Source: Malassezia japonica
Lineage: Eukaryota > Basidiomycota > Malasseziomycetes > Malasseziales > Malasseziaceae
Assembly: GCF_029542785.1 (NCBI RefSeq)
Contig: NC_083373.1
Location: 434,001 to 498,000, forward strand
Reading direction: 5' to 3'
DNA length: 64,000 bases
Positions within the stretch are counted from its first letter, which is position 1, and each line of letters opens with the position of its first letter. The notes under the pieces are model-generated. The model worked only from the letters and a program-made list of their open reading frames with translations, ran no database searches and was not told the DNA's origin. This document shows, piece by piece, positions 19,601 through 29,200 of the stretch. Made by a program: the position numbers and the translations under genes.

Positions 19601-22600
19601 CGGCCGCAGCCGAGAGCTCGGCGGCGAGCCGCGATGCGCCTTGCATGCTGTGCCAGTCGTACAGCATGCCGAACAATTCGACGTGCATCGGCGTCGGCAT
19701 ATACTCTGGCGCCGCCGCGCCGAGCGCCGTGTAAAAGTGCCCGACGGTCGCGGCAAAGTACCGCTTCAGCGCACAGAGCTCGGCCGTGGGCAGGCCTGCG
19801 CGGCCCTGCAAAAAGGTGAGCGTGTCCTGGACCCATGCGCCGACCAGCCGCGCGACACGCGCATCGTCGGCTACGCGCGGCATGCGCGGCGCGGTGTGGT
19901 ACACGACCCGTGCGGTCTGCACACGCGCTGGCGTGAGGCGCGTCTCTTCGTGCACGGGCCGTGCGGCGGCGTGCAGGGCGGCGAGGAGCGGGACGTACAC
20001 CGGCCCTTGTGTGTACCCCAGTGCATAAGCTGCGGCGTCGCGCAAGTCGTGCTCGTCGCTCGCTAGGTACGGCACAAGGAGCGGCACGACGTCTGCCCTC
20101 GGCACGTCGGGCGTGTCGAGCGCCGTGGCAGCGCACAAGGCAGCCGTGTACGACCGCCAGCACACCTTGGCAAGCGACGTAGGTGCGCTGCGTGTCTTGG
20201 TGCCGAGGCGCGCGTCCATCGCCTTGACGCGTGCGAGGACATAGGTATAGAACGCCGTCGCGCTTACCGGCATCTTTTCCGCAAATGCCTCGATCATCGC
20301 AGGCAGTGCATGAATCCAGAGCGACTGCGACATGGCATCGCTCGCCGTCGCAAGCGCGCTGAGAGGCTCCTGGCTCGGCTCCGAGTGCCAGCGCGCGACG
20401 CGTGCGCGCTGCGACGCACTGAGTTCGGTGTTGTCTGCGGCGAGGAACGCCGAGCGCGGCTGCTCGAGCAGGTGCATGGTGCGCCGCGGCTTGGGCGGCA
20501 GCGGCCGTGCGGTGCTCTCGTCGTGGAGCACAGCGACGAGGCGCAGCACGGTGACGGCCTGCTGCCGGAGCGCCGCGGACGGTGCGCAGAGGAGGTACAC
20601 GGCGCAAGCCTCGATCTCGTCGAGCGTGTCTTCGGCGTAGTGACCGTTCGACGCCTGCTCGTACCGCCGCTGCGTCCACCAGACGTCGAGCAGGTCGATA
20701 AACAAACGCACGGTCTGCGTCATTTTCGGCAGGAGCATCTCGGCATGCGCCACGAGTTCCCAAACAAAGCCGTCTTGGCGAAAGGCCCAGCGCATGTACG
20801 CCTGGACCACGCCAAGCGCGCCGCCAGCGCACTGGCGCGCGATGCGAAGCAGCGCTGCGGCACTTGCTTTCTGCAGGGCCGGCTCGGCGCTGTACTGTGC
20901 GCGAAAAAGCATCGCGAGCACGGTCGGCATTGCGAGGCTCGGCGAGAGGCACCGCGGCCAGACTTCGAAGCAGGTGCGCAGCAAGTCGAGGTACGCCTGC
21001 TGCTCGCGTGCGTACACCACGGTAAATGCGCCCGCGACGTGCGTGCGCACCACGTACTGCTCGCGGTCGAGTGCCGAGCGGTCGCTGGGCATGCTCGGCA
21101 GCGTCGAGCCCCGTGCGATGGCGACGCGTTCGTCAAACACCGTCACGTCCTTCACCTGGTAGTCGGCAATGAGCGCAATCTGGCCGATGAGCTCCGCAAA
21201 GGTGCCGTACGGCGCGCCGGCCGCCGCGCTGGGAAATGCGATCGGTGTCGCAGGCTCATCGCCCAGCGGCACGTCGGGCAGGAGCGCGCCCTCGTCGCCC
21301 GTCGGAAACGGGGGCGCGTCGCCCGACGCGTAGCACTGCAGCGTGCGGGCGATCGCACGAAGCGCAATGCGCATGCGTGTCGGCTGCAGCAGTTCGGGCT
21401 GGTGTACCACCGAGCGGTCCTGGAACACGCTGTGGCGCAGCATGTCCAGCACCACCGACTGTGCGTACTCCGGCTGGCGGAAGAGCGTGTAGTGCACCAT
21501 GGCAATGTACGGCTCGAGATGGGCGTCGGACGGCGCGATGCCGCCGCGCTGCGCGGGCAGGTATTGCGCAAAGAACGCGTCGAGGCGCCGCGTCGTGGCG
21601 TTCGTCCCTTCGTGGCAGTGAAAGAGGTAGGCGTGCAGAAGCTGCGTCGCGCACAGCAGCACAATTGGGCGTGCGCTGCGGTCCTTTAGGCGCGCGTTGC
21701 CCACGTCCAGGCACGGCGTCCACTGCGCGAGGAGCACTTCGGGCGGCGCCGAGCACAGCGCTGCGGTCCACAAGGGCTGTGCGACGCTCCAGTAGCGTGC
21801 GCGTGCGGCCATGGCCTGCGTCTTGGGCAGGAGCATGCTTACCGCGCCCTGCCAGATGGGGTGGTGCAGCTCGGCAGAGGCGGTGCGTGCGACCGGCAGG
21901 AGCATCGCACAGAGGACGCGCGCAAAGGCGCGCTTGATGCGGTAGCCGTGCGAGTGCGCAAAGAACTGCACGAGCGATGCGACGAGCTCCGCGCCCTCTT
22001 CAAACTGCTCCATGGGGTATACGGTGATGCGCAGGTAGCGCATGCCGAGGATCGCAGCCTCGGTCAGGAGCTCGTGGTCGCGCGACGCGCTCACCGCGCT
22101 CGACTGGCGCAGGATCTGGATAAACTGGTCGCCAATCGCCGGGAGGCGTACAAGCGACAAGGCCCCGAGGAGGCGCGCCACCGTATCAAAGCACTGCTGC
22201 TGCAGCGTCGCGTGCAGCTGCGGCAAGCTCCCCCGCTCGTTCTCGCGGTCGATCGAGCAGAGATGGAGGAGCTGAAAGAGCGTCGTGAGGTACGCGTCCG
22301 AGCACGCGCTTTCCGGGTCGGCGATGGCGCGCTCCGGCACGGCTTTCCGCAGCGCGCGGCACACGAGGTAGGTCGTCGCAAGCACCTTGCGGCGCTGCAG
22401 CGCCTCGTCGCCGCTCGTCGCGACGCCGCTCACGGTCGCGTCGCTCGGGCGCCGCCGCAGGCGGGGCGTCGGCGCGTCCATCGCCGACTGCCGCCACTGC
22501 AGGAGGCTGTCGATGACCATCGCGCTGTTGTGCTTGGCGACGTGTCCGAGTGCATCGAGGATCGCGTCAAAGTCGGACGACTGCGAGCGCGTCGGAAAGA

Positions 22601-23459
22601 GTGCCTGTGCCATGTCCACATCGGTCGCCGTCATGACGACGGCCATCCACGCCTCATCGGCCGCCGCTGCAAAGCGGCGCAGCACCTGCTCGAGCGCAAA
22701 TTCGAGCGGCGTCCGCGGCTCGCTATGCCGCGGCAGCGCATCGAGGAGCGCGCCGCGGCGCACCCACGGCAGCTCACCGAAATCCGACACGGACTCGTCG
22801 CGCGTCTCGTCGTAGGGCGCATCGTACTGCGACCAGAGCGTGTCGTCGCCCGGCACGGGCGGCACGCCCCGCGAGCTATTCGGCGACATGCTCACGCCTT
22901 CCATCGAGTACTCCGAGTAGTGCGAGCCGTGGTGTGCGTGCCGAGCGCGCGATGCGCGCGACGGGCTGCGTGTCGACGCGACGCCGAGCGACACGTCCGC
23001 ATCCGCCGCCGACGCCTGGCTCCCGCTCTTGGCGTGCCACCGCCCGCTCTTGCCCATGCCAGTGACCTGCGCGAGGCCGGACGCGGCGCTGATGTCGTAC
23101 GGCCGCGGCTTGCGGGGCTCGTCAAAGAACGGCGACACGTTCGGCTCCGCGCTCGGGGTAGTCGGCTCGCGCTTTATGGCCGCCCGCAGCGACGCAAACG
23201 ACGGCTTCTTCACCGGAAACGAGAACGGGGTGCCCGGCGTGCGGTCGGACGCGCGCGGGGGCGAGGCGAAGTAGTCGAGGGCCGCGCCGTGGCGCAGCGC
23301 GTCGCCCGTTGGCGGTCGCTGCGGCGAGGCACGCCCGTTGCTCATCGACCCCGGGCTCTGCATCGGCGGGGGCGGCATCGCGATCTCGGGCTCCCCCATC
23401 CACGCATCGTCCAGGTCAGGGATCACCACCTGCCCCTCGTCCGCCATGGTGGGGCCCAT
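16629..23459 (-). CDS. TAO3: Cell morphogenesis scaffold Tao3/Mor2 (Furry family)
   Basis: Tao3/Mor2/Furry is a giant HEAT/ARM-repeat scaffold of the RAM/MOR pathway that activates the NDR kinase Cbk1/Orb6 for polarity and cell separation. At 2276 aa in one uninterrupted frame it matches family size (about 2200-2400). The N-terminal ~200 residues are Ser/Pro-rich. The conserved N-terminal domain begins around RTPLEFALEQVLRRFAAAADEAW, and helical repeats run through most of the protein, with an acidic C-terminus (EEDEAEELGALASQLDDLASYF). I chose the ATG at 23459 (MGPTMADEGQ); 23447 is next, and another in-frame ATG at 23495 overlaps the MEX67 start codon on the other strand. Family identity is by recall of size and domain style. 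Confidence 0.85.
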   Translation of the reverse strand: MGPTMADEGQVVIPDLDDAWMGEPEIAMPPPPMQSPGSMSNGRASPQRPPTGDALRHGAALDYFASPPRASDRTPGTPFSFPVKKPSFASLRAAIKREPTTPSAEPNVSPFFDEPRKPRPYDISAASGLAQVTGMGKSGRWHAKSGSQASAADADVSLGVASTRSPSRASRARHAHHGSHYSEYSMEGVSMSPNSSRGVPPVPGDDTLWSQYDAPYDETRDESVSDFGELPWVRRGALLDALPRHSEPRTPLEFALEQVLRRFAAAADEAWMAVVMTATDVDMAQALFPTRSQSSDFDAILDALGHVAKHNSAMVIDSLLQWRQSAMDAPTPRLRRRPSDATVSGVATSGDEALQRRKVLATTYLVCRALRKAVPERAIADPESACSDAYLTTLFQLLHLCSIDRENERGSLPQLHATLQQQCFDTVARLLGALSLVRLPAIGDQFIQILRQSSAVSASRDHELLTEAAILGMRYLRITVYPMEQFEEGAELVASLVQFFAHSHGYRIKRAFARVLCAMLLPVARTASAELHHPIWQGAVSMLLPKTQAMAARARYWSVAQPLWTAALCSAPPEVLLAQWTPCLDVGNARLKDRSARPIVLLCATQLLHAYLFHCHEGTNATTRRLDAFFAQYLPAQRGGIAPSDAHLEPYIAMVHYTLFRQPEYAQSVVLDMLRHSVFQDRSVVHQPELLQPTRMRIALRAIARTLQCYASGDAPPFPTGDEGALLPDVPLGDEPATPIAFPSAAAGAPYGTFAELIGQIALIADYQVKDVTVFDERVAIARGSTLPSMPSDRSALDREQYVVRTHVAGAFTVVYAREQQAYLDLLRTCFEVWPRCLSPSLAMPTVLAMLFRAQYSAEPALQKASAAALLRIARQCAGGALGVVQAYMRWAFRQDGFVWELVAHAEMLLPKMTQTVRLFIDLLDVWWTQRRYEQASNGHYAEDTLDEIEACAVYLLCAPSAALRQQAVTVLRLVAVLHDESTARPLPPKPRRTMHLLEQPRSAFLAADNTELSASQRARVARWHSEPSQEPLSALATASDAMSQSLWIHALPAMIEAFAEKMPVSATAFYTYVLARVKAMDARLGTKTRSAPTSLAKVCWRSYTAALCAATALDTPDVPRADVVPLLVPYLASDEHDLRDAAAYALGYTQGPVYVPLLAALHAAARPVHEETRLTPARVQTARVVYHTAPRMPRVADDARVARLVGAWVQDTLTFLQGRAGLPTAELCALKRYFAATVGHFYTALGAAAPEYMPTPMHVELFGMLYDWHSMQGASRLAAELSAAAEQCVDARQKERVIVMQRHELHLLATHAEQAMAALCAAALPDAPNTPLALPTLLAWIRTLLQSTESHGPQTGRAALRALLEHNGANTALLEAVLVYAFKDLAVRSAPRTFVDVLAETYCATPLHLAPGAAMAVGLVHLAHADVVVRAHAVAMLEVTASRWDTPAYLAQYAVRATSAQPSAYLAAQQAISVCLAHAWPAQRAAVVAELVRHIDHLPLEAHDAVLSVLPPWVEEIAQFAPRQRVPLDDEPHAVLTRLAALTFTHGTAHPLQVRVLWTSVLGHSADSGAVLASFVVHLALVFGSVESVVLAQQVVACIDARIVRAAVFAHLCEQLRPDAIPMLSVHGEVGRFASLATRMQPADGPALSAPLVAILLMSECVSADERAMIHHLPMLLHGLCVQIASMPESLRDTFASAAEQMLRGIAAAAAGSNEHSDSPLVSDAIVPAAPTPFATALAAVHASLRAGMPGDDAANMRALVDGLCALGLPLLPTLREAWAAEALQWATAAPVSPSACRSLEVLRTLRPPLHDAMLAELLARLGGTAAHAQADHEAYAQEVLLTLHATLCDAGELSDETLGALYWAASAAASTPIEDEFACTVRLLQTLLGRMEGRPLDGLAPPPGYDVAPGLQRILLRGLRSATLCDATFSLLVRLTSFPLPYLDESFDTRAAVLLAASLPWCMQACDMRAGSLRHADARAVDPAEIVALGEGLAAAADAAQRPDLARVAHSIARARFRSTDELARQAASCLASFCAADESLGATLVLILLHMLFCEREWVCRQTLVALAAVLGALRAQNADGGVRALGARMLDPLLALLATPLAPLALDVLDAPALARDANDPRDGDKLFGTPSPSGWGIAEWRQDALRTRHNLQSVSRAFGAAQHAAAAWEEDEAEELGALASQLDDLASYFGQSDEEVEAPQTEDVAKILARSTYRTRDSVLFAAAPPPLDAVLSDMYPDVIEEESVLDYMPSTPPRTRASESSLSDGLRDE

Positions 23460-23493
23460 GCGGAGGCGATTAGTAAGCCTATCGTTTTCTGCC

Positions 23494-25299
23494 ATGCCAA
23501 AGCGGACGCAGCGGCAGCCGCTGGTCGCGGGCGCGCTGCGGAGCGCGGGCCTCATCGAGAAAGACGCGCAGATGCCGGTCGACGATGAGGAGCCGGGCCT
23601 GAAGCGGCAGCAGCGCCGCCGGCTTGCGCGCGAGGCCGCGGATCCGGTAGGCAAGCGCCCCCCCCGGCGCGGCGGCGTGAACATCAATAGCCTTGCGCGC
23701 CCCGCGAACCAGGCGCGGGGCAAGCTCGCGGACCGTGTCGGAGCGACGCCCGACGTTGCGCCGCAGACCAACGTCGTGCAGACCCTGCGCACCTTTTTGC
23801 AGCAGCGCTGGGACGCCAACGCGTGCCTGCTGAACCTCGACAACATGCAGCAGGATCCGCTGCTGACTGAGGCGAATATCCGGCCGCCCGGCGCGCAGGG
23901 CGCGCACAAGGACCTCGGCACGGCGATGTGGAAGCTGAGTGGCGAAATGTTCCCGACGCTCTCCACGCTCTCGCTGGCGAACAACGCGCTGTCGTCCTTG
24001 CAGCCGCTCGCCACCCTCGGCCAGTACCTCCCGAAGCTCGCGAACCTCTCGCTGGAGCAGAACGAGCTGCGCTGGGTGCGCGACCTCGACGTGCTTGCCT
24101 CGAAGAAGCACGGGCTCGGCAACCTGCAAGAGCTCCTGCTCATGGGCAATCCCATGCAGCAGAACGCGGTCGACGCCGGCAACGAGGACGGCTACCGGCG
24201 CGACGTCCTCGCCAAGTTTCCGTCGCTCAGCATCCTCGACCGCCGCCCGGTGACGGACGTAGAGCACGGCTTCTCGCAGCTCTTTCGGGGGCGCGCCTCG
24301 AAAAAGGCGGGGCCCGAGGCCGCGCAGGTGCCGCTGCGCAACTTTCCGCTGCAGATCAAGGGGGGATTCGTCGACGGCGACGCCGCGCAGGTCGTCCCCG
24401 AGTTTCTGTCTCTCTTCTTTTCGCGCTACGACCAGGACCGCAGCGCGCTCGCGCCGGTCTATGCGCCGAATGCGCGCTTTTCCTATGCCATCAACGCCAG
24501 CCCGCCGCCGCGCGCGCGCGCCGAGCGCCTGATGCACACAATGCCCCACCAAAAAGAGCTGGTGCTCGACCGCTACATCGACCTCGGCTCGCGCAACATC
24601 CTCCGCTCCCACAATACCAAGGCCCTGTTGCGCAACTTGCACCACGGCTCGTCGGCGATCGTCGCGTTCCTGCAGCGCATGCCCAAGACGGCGCATCCGC
24701 TGCACGACGCGTCCAAGTTTGTCGTCGACGCATGGGTCCTGCCGAATGTCGACGTCCAGGCGCAGACGTCCCAGGCGGAGCGCCCGGACGCGCTCCTCTA
24801 CATCACGGTCCACGGCGAGTTTTCCGAGGCGCCGTCCAACGGCATCCGCTCGTTTGACCGCGTGTTTGTCGTGGCGCCCGCCGCGCCAAACTCCGAGGCG
24901 GTGCAGAACGGATGGCCGTGCACGATCGTGTCGGATGCGATGACCATCCGACACTACTCCAAGGCGGACGCGTGGCGCCCGGACTCGCTTCCCGTCGGAC
25001 CGGTCGACGCGCCGGCGGTGCCCGCCGCGCCGAGCGCTGTGCCAGGCGCCGCACCCGCCGCCGCACCCGCCGCCGCCGCGGGCCTCCCGCCGTACCTCCA
25101 AAACCAAGAGCCCTTGCCGGGCCTCTCGCCCGAGCAGCACGCGCTCTCGCTGCAGCTCGCGGCGCAGACACGGCTGACGTACCCTTTTGCGGTGCAGTGC
25201 CTCGTAGAGAACGCATGGGACGCCACGCAGGCCCTGGCGCGCTTCTCGATGCTGCAGGCGCAGCAGTCGATCCCGCCCGAGGCGTTTGTGCCCATGTAG
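23494..25299 (+). CDS. MEX67: mRNA export receptor Mex67 (NXF1)
   Basis: Mex67, with Mtr2, carries mRNPs through the nuclear pore. 601 aa, no intron. A basic N-terminus (KRQQRRRLAREA) is followed by leucine-rich repeats (FPTLSTLSLANNALSSL, LPKLANLSLEQNEL, LQELLLMGNPM). The NTF2-like domain starts near FVDGDAAQVVPEFLSLFFSRYDQD and includes LVLDRYIDLGSRN and ILYITVHGEF-like strands. After an Ala/Pro linker comes the TAP-C/UBA-like domain (QLAAQTRLTYPFAVQCLVENAWDATQALARF), which binds FG repeats. MPKRTQRQPL is the first ATG. Its ATG is 34 bp from the divergent TAO3 ATG, so the two promoters must be shared or lie inside coding sequence. Confidence 0.93.
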   Translation: MPKRTQRQPLVAGALRSAGLIEKDAQMPVDDEEPGLKRQQRRRLAREAADPVGKRPPRRGGVNINSLARPANQARGKLADRVGATPDVAPQTNVVQTLRTFLQQRWDANACLLNLDNMQQDPLLTEANIRPPGAQGAHKDLGTAMWKLSGEMFPTLSTLSLANNALSSLQPLATLGQYLPKLANLSLEQNELRWVRDLDVLASKKHGLGNLQELLLMGNPMQQNAVDAGNEDGYRRDVLAKFPSLSILDRRPVTDVEHGFSQLFRGRASKKAGPEAAQVPLRNFPLQIKGGFVDGDAAQVVPEFLSLFFSRYDQDRSALAPVYAPNARFSYAINASPPPRARAERLMHTMPHQKELVLDRYIDLGSRNILRSHNTKALLRNLHHGSSAIVAFLQRMPKTAHPLHDASKFVVDAWVLPNVDVQAQTSQAERPDALLYITVHGEFSEAPSNGIRSFDRVFVVAPAAPNSEAVQNGWPCTIVSDAMTIRHYSKADAWRPDSLPVGPVDAPAVPAAPSAVPGAAPAAAPAAAAGLPPYLQNQEPLPGLSPEQHALSLQLAAQTRLTYPFAVQCLVENAWDATQALARFSMLQAQQSIPPEAFVPM

Positions 25300-25308
25300 G
25301 TTAATGTA

Positions 25309-26218
25309 CTAGTGTTTTCTACGGCGACGCGCTTTCGCAGCGGCGGGCGGTACGGCGGGCGCCTGGGGGGGCTCGGACGCCTCCAGGGCCTTGGCACGCA
25401 CCTGTGCGTTGATCTGGTAGGCACATGCACCCATAGCAAGCACGTTGCCCACCAGCAGCCCCCCGGCCGCGCCGTACACGCACGGCAGCGGCCACGTCTG
25501 CCATGCACGGCCCCAGTCCAGCGCGAGCGCGGCGCCCCCGCCGAGCGCCCCGACGAGGCTCACGGCCGCGGGCAGGAGCACCAGCACCTCGCGCGGGGCC
25601 GCGAGCGACGGTGCGGCAAGCACGCGCGTCCACATCGCCGACGGCGGCGCGCCGAGGATGTGCACTACCGGAAAGAGGACGAGGAGCGCGAGGTACGCGG
25701 CGAGCACCGCCGTGCCTCCAAAGTGCGCCTCGACCGGTGCGCCGCACAGGACAATCACGAGCAGCGACGCGCACCACAGCAGCGGCGCCGCGCACGACGT
25801 GAGCACGATGCGCTGCGTTAGCCAGACGACGTACCTCGAGCTGCTGCGAGACAGAGTGCGCCTTGCTCCGGGCCTCGGCCTTGGCGAGGCCCTGTTCGTA
25901 TCCCTCGGCGACCGCGTGCCAGCTCGCGAGGCGCGCGCTGTACCACGCCTGTGTAATAAACACGCCCTGGAGGGCCAGCGCGCTCTCGCGCAGGAGCGCA
26001 CTCGCCGTCGCCGGCGCCTCGCGCCCAATGCCGGGGCGCAGGACCTGGGAGACCTTGACGAGCGCCTTCATCGGCAGTGCGTCCACCGCATCGGGCCACA
26101 CACGCGCAAAGTCGACGAGTGTAATGAGAAGCAGCAGCGGCTGCAGCACAAGCATCGCGAGCATCAGCTGCAGCGCATGCCGGATCGGCCACGCCCCAGC
26201 GCCCCGCCGAGCGGTCAT
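25309..26218 (-). CDS. GPI11: GPI-anchor biosynthesis protein Gpi11 (PIG-F)
   Basis: Gpi11/PIG-F is the partner subunit that stabilises the ethanolamine-phosphate transferases Gpi7 and Gpi13 in the ER. Exons 26218-25835 and 25812-25309 around a 22-nt intron (25813-25834) give 295 aa. Several TM helices occur (ALQLMLAMLVLQPLLLLITL, LLWCASLLVIVLCGA, AYLALLVLFPVVHILGAP). The PIG-F signature follows: the PVEAHFGGT segment, then ALDWGRAWQTWPLPCVYGA and GLLVGNVLA. It ends in a basic tail (KARRRRKH). The intron is almost the same sequence as intron 3 of NNF1, one base apart. Convergent with MEX67, 9 bp between stops. Confidence 0.87.
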
Positions 26219-26236
26219 GGGGAAAAAAAGGCGCGG

Positions 26237-26255
26237 ATCGGCGCTTTACGCCGAT
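26237..26255. repeat. 7-bp inverted repeat in a 62-bp divergent promoter
   Basis: ATCGGCG and CGCCGAT flank a 5-nt spacer between the GPI11 ATG (26218) and the next plus-strand ATG (26281). It could be a dimeric factor site or chance in GC-rich DNA. Confidence 0.35.
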
Positions 26256-26280
26256 TTCTCCACTCGTCCCCGGTGACACG

Positions 26281-29200
26281 ATGACGGGTCTCGACGGGCG
26301 GTCGCCCGACCAGTCGGACTCGATGGAGCAGAGTCTCGCGGCGTATGCCGAGACGCCCGAGCTCGATGTCCCTTTTATCACAGGCCTGTCACAGGCGCGC
26401 CCGCGGCTCAGCTCACCGATTCCAGCGGACCTGCACGGCCCCGCGTCGCCGAGCGACGCACGAGCCGACTCGCCCGCGTCGATGGACGCGAGTCAGCACA
26501 GCGACACGTCGCGGCGGGGGCTGCAGCGCAATCGCGCCATCTACCGTAGCCGCGCATCCCCGGCACTGTCGGACGCGTCGAGCGGGCCACGCAGCGCGCG
26601 CCTGCGCCATGGCTCGTCGCCCACCACGCCAGGGTCGCCCTCGTCGCCGGCGCAGCGCAGCCCGCACACGGCAAGCCCACGCGCGGGCGCGCGCACCGCA
26701 AGCCCGATGCGCGCACCGCCGGCCGGACTCGGGATCGATATCCTCGACGGCGACAAGGCACGGCCAGTGCCGCGTCCGCCCGTGTCCCCAGGCCTGTACC
26801 GCTCGACCACGCCGCCGATGCGGCCGATGCCGCGCCAGCCCACGCCGCCGGTGCCGCCGATGCCGCGCGACGTGCCGCACACGCCCCCGGTCAGCGCAGA
26901 CGTCGCACGGCGCGCCATGCCCACGTCGCCGCCGTCGTCGCGGGACAGCGCCGAGCTCCTCGCAGAGTACGCGCCGTCCGCATCGCCGCACCCACGCAGC
27001 GAGTCGGCACACTCGGCATCGCCGCACGCCGCACAGCGCCAGTCGCTTCCGCTGCTCGACACTCGCGCACGCACGCCCTCGGTCGAGCAGCGCTCGTCGC
27101 TCAGCCACGAAGTGTTTATGCAGAGCGCTCCGGCGCGCAGCGATGGGCACGGCACGCCGGCACGCGTACAGCGGCCGCCGTCCGGGCTCGTGCGCACGCC
27201 GTCGGGACGCAGCGCGACTCGGTCGCTTTCAAGCCAGGGCGTGACACGCACGCCGTCCGGACGACAGTCGCTGCTGCAGCGCTCGCCATCGGGTCTCGAG
27301 TCGCTCCAACGCACGCCGTCGGGACGCGAGTCGCTGCAGCGCACGCCGTCGGGGCCACGCTCCATGACGCCGCGCACGCCCGCCAGCGAGGAGCTCGGCG
27401 CACGCCCGCCTTCAGAGCGCCTGAACGAGCACGAGGCGAGTGCGACAGATGCGCACACTCCCGCCGCCCATGCAAAAGCGGGGGGTACTCTTGCCGCTGC
27501 TGCCCCATATGCGCCGCAAGAGGGCGGCCCTGTTGCAAAAGAGGCTCAAGAACCGGCAGGACTGGCTCAGGCGCCGACGTCGGGAAAGCACCAGGGCCCA
27601 GCATCGAGGCAGGGCCCGGCACTGTCTGCACCTGCTACGCCTTTTGTGCCAGGCACACCTTCGGTACAGGGCACGCCGTCGCTGGGGCCGGTGAGTCCCA
27701 GCTCGACGCACCCCTCGCCGCTCCCTGGCTATGTACAACGCTCGCCGACGCCGAGCGCGTCGGGCGCGAGCTCGGCGCTGTCGCCCGTGCCAAGCACGCA
27801 GCCCGTGTCGAGCACGTCTGGACAGCCTGCGCAAAGCACACATGCGCAGCCGGAAACGCAGGTCCCCGAGCCTGTGCCGCCCCCTGTGCCTAGCAAGCCA
27901 GCGGATGCGCCGCCGCTGCCGAGCCGCGACACGTCCGCTCCTGTCCCGACCCACGACACGTCCGCACCCCCTCTGCCAAACCGCGACACGTCCGGCCCCC
28001 CTCTACCAAGCCGCGACACGTCCGGTCCCCCTCTGCCGAGCCGCGACTCTGTGCCGTCCCTCCCTAACCGCGACGCTGCGCCGTCCCTCCCCAACCGCGA
28101 CGCTGCGCCCCCCCTCCCCAGCCGCGATGCATCTGCTCCGACCAGTGCGGCCCCTTCGAGCGGTGCGCCGCCCTCGAGCGGTGCGCCGCCCTCGAGCGGT
28201 GCGCCGCCCTCGAGCGGTGCGCTCTCGTCCCCACTGCCTTCCTACGTTGCAAGCACGTCGGTCGCAAGCCCCCCGGTCGCAAGCCCTCCTGTGCCTCTGC
28301 CGACCTCGGCGCCGCTCCTTTCGCAATATGCTACCGAAAAGACGCCCGGCGCGCAGGATACCCCTTCTCAGCCCGTGGCAAAGCCGAGCATCGCGCCGAG
28401 CACGCCGTTCGTGCCAGGCACGCCGTCCGTCCAAGGCACGCCGTCTCTGCCAGGCGTGCAGCAAGGCACGCCGTCCGTCCAAGGCACGCCGTCGCTGCAC
28501 GGCACCCCGGCGCAGGCCCCGTCTATCCAGGGAACACCGTCGCTCCAAAGTACACCATCGTTACACGGCGCCCCGGCGGAGGCCCCGTCTATCCAGGGAA
28601 CACCGTCGCTCCAAGGTACACCATCGCTGCACGGCGCCCCAGCGCAGAGCCCATCTGTCCAGGGAACGCCGTCGGTTCAAGGTACTCCATCGATCCAAGG
28701 CACGCCGTCAGTCGCAAGCAGCACGCCGTACCTTGCCGGTGGCACGCCGTCGATCCCCAGCAGCACGCCGTACCTCGCGTCCACGCCGCACCTCGCCGGC
28801 ACGCCGCACGTCGGCCCCTCGGCCTCGGAAACGGCGACGTCTGCGCGCACGCGCGAGCCGACGCGCTCGCAAGGCATCCCGGCGGTGCCTACGCGTTTCA
28901 TGAACGCGACCGCCTCGCCGGATACAAAGCGCACGACCGCCCTGCCAGTGCCCTCGCCGAGCCTCAAAAAGACCGAGTCGACGGCGTCCTTTGCCTCGTC
29001 CAAGTCGGCATACTCCGAGTCAGACGAGAGCAACTACGGCCCCGAGCCCGATGGGGCGCCGATGCAGGCACAGGCCGACATCCCCGAGCACAGCACGCCG
29101 TACCTCGACCAGGAACCGCCCACGGATCCCACGCCGCGCGCCGTGTCGCACGGGTCGCAGATCAGTGAGCCGTACACGAGTCCGCTGCAGGACCTGTCGG

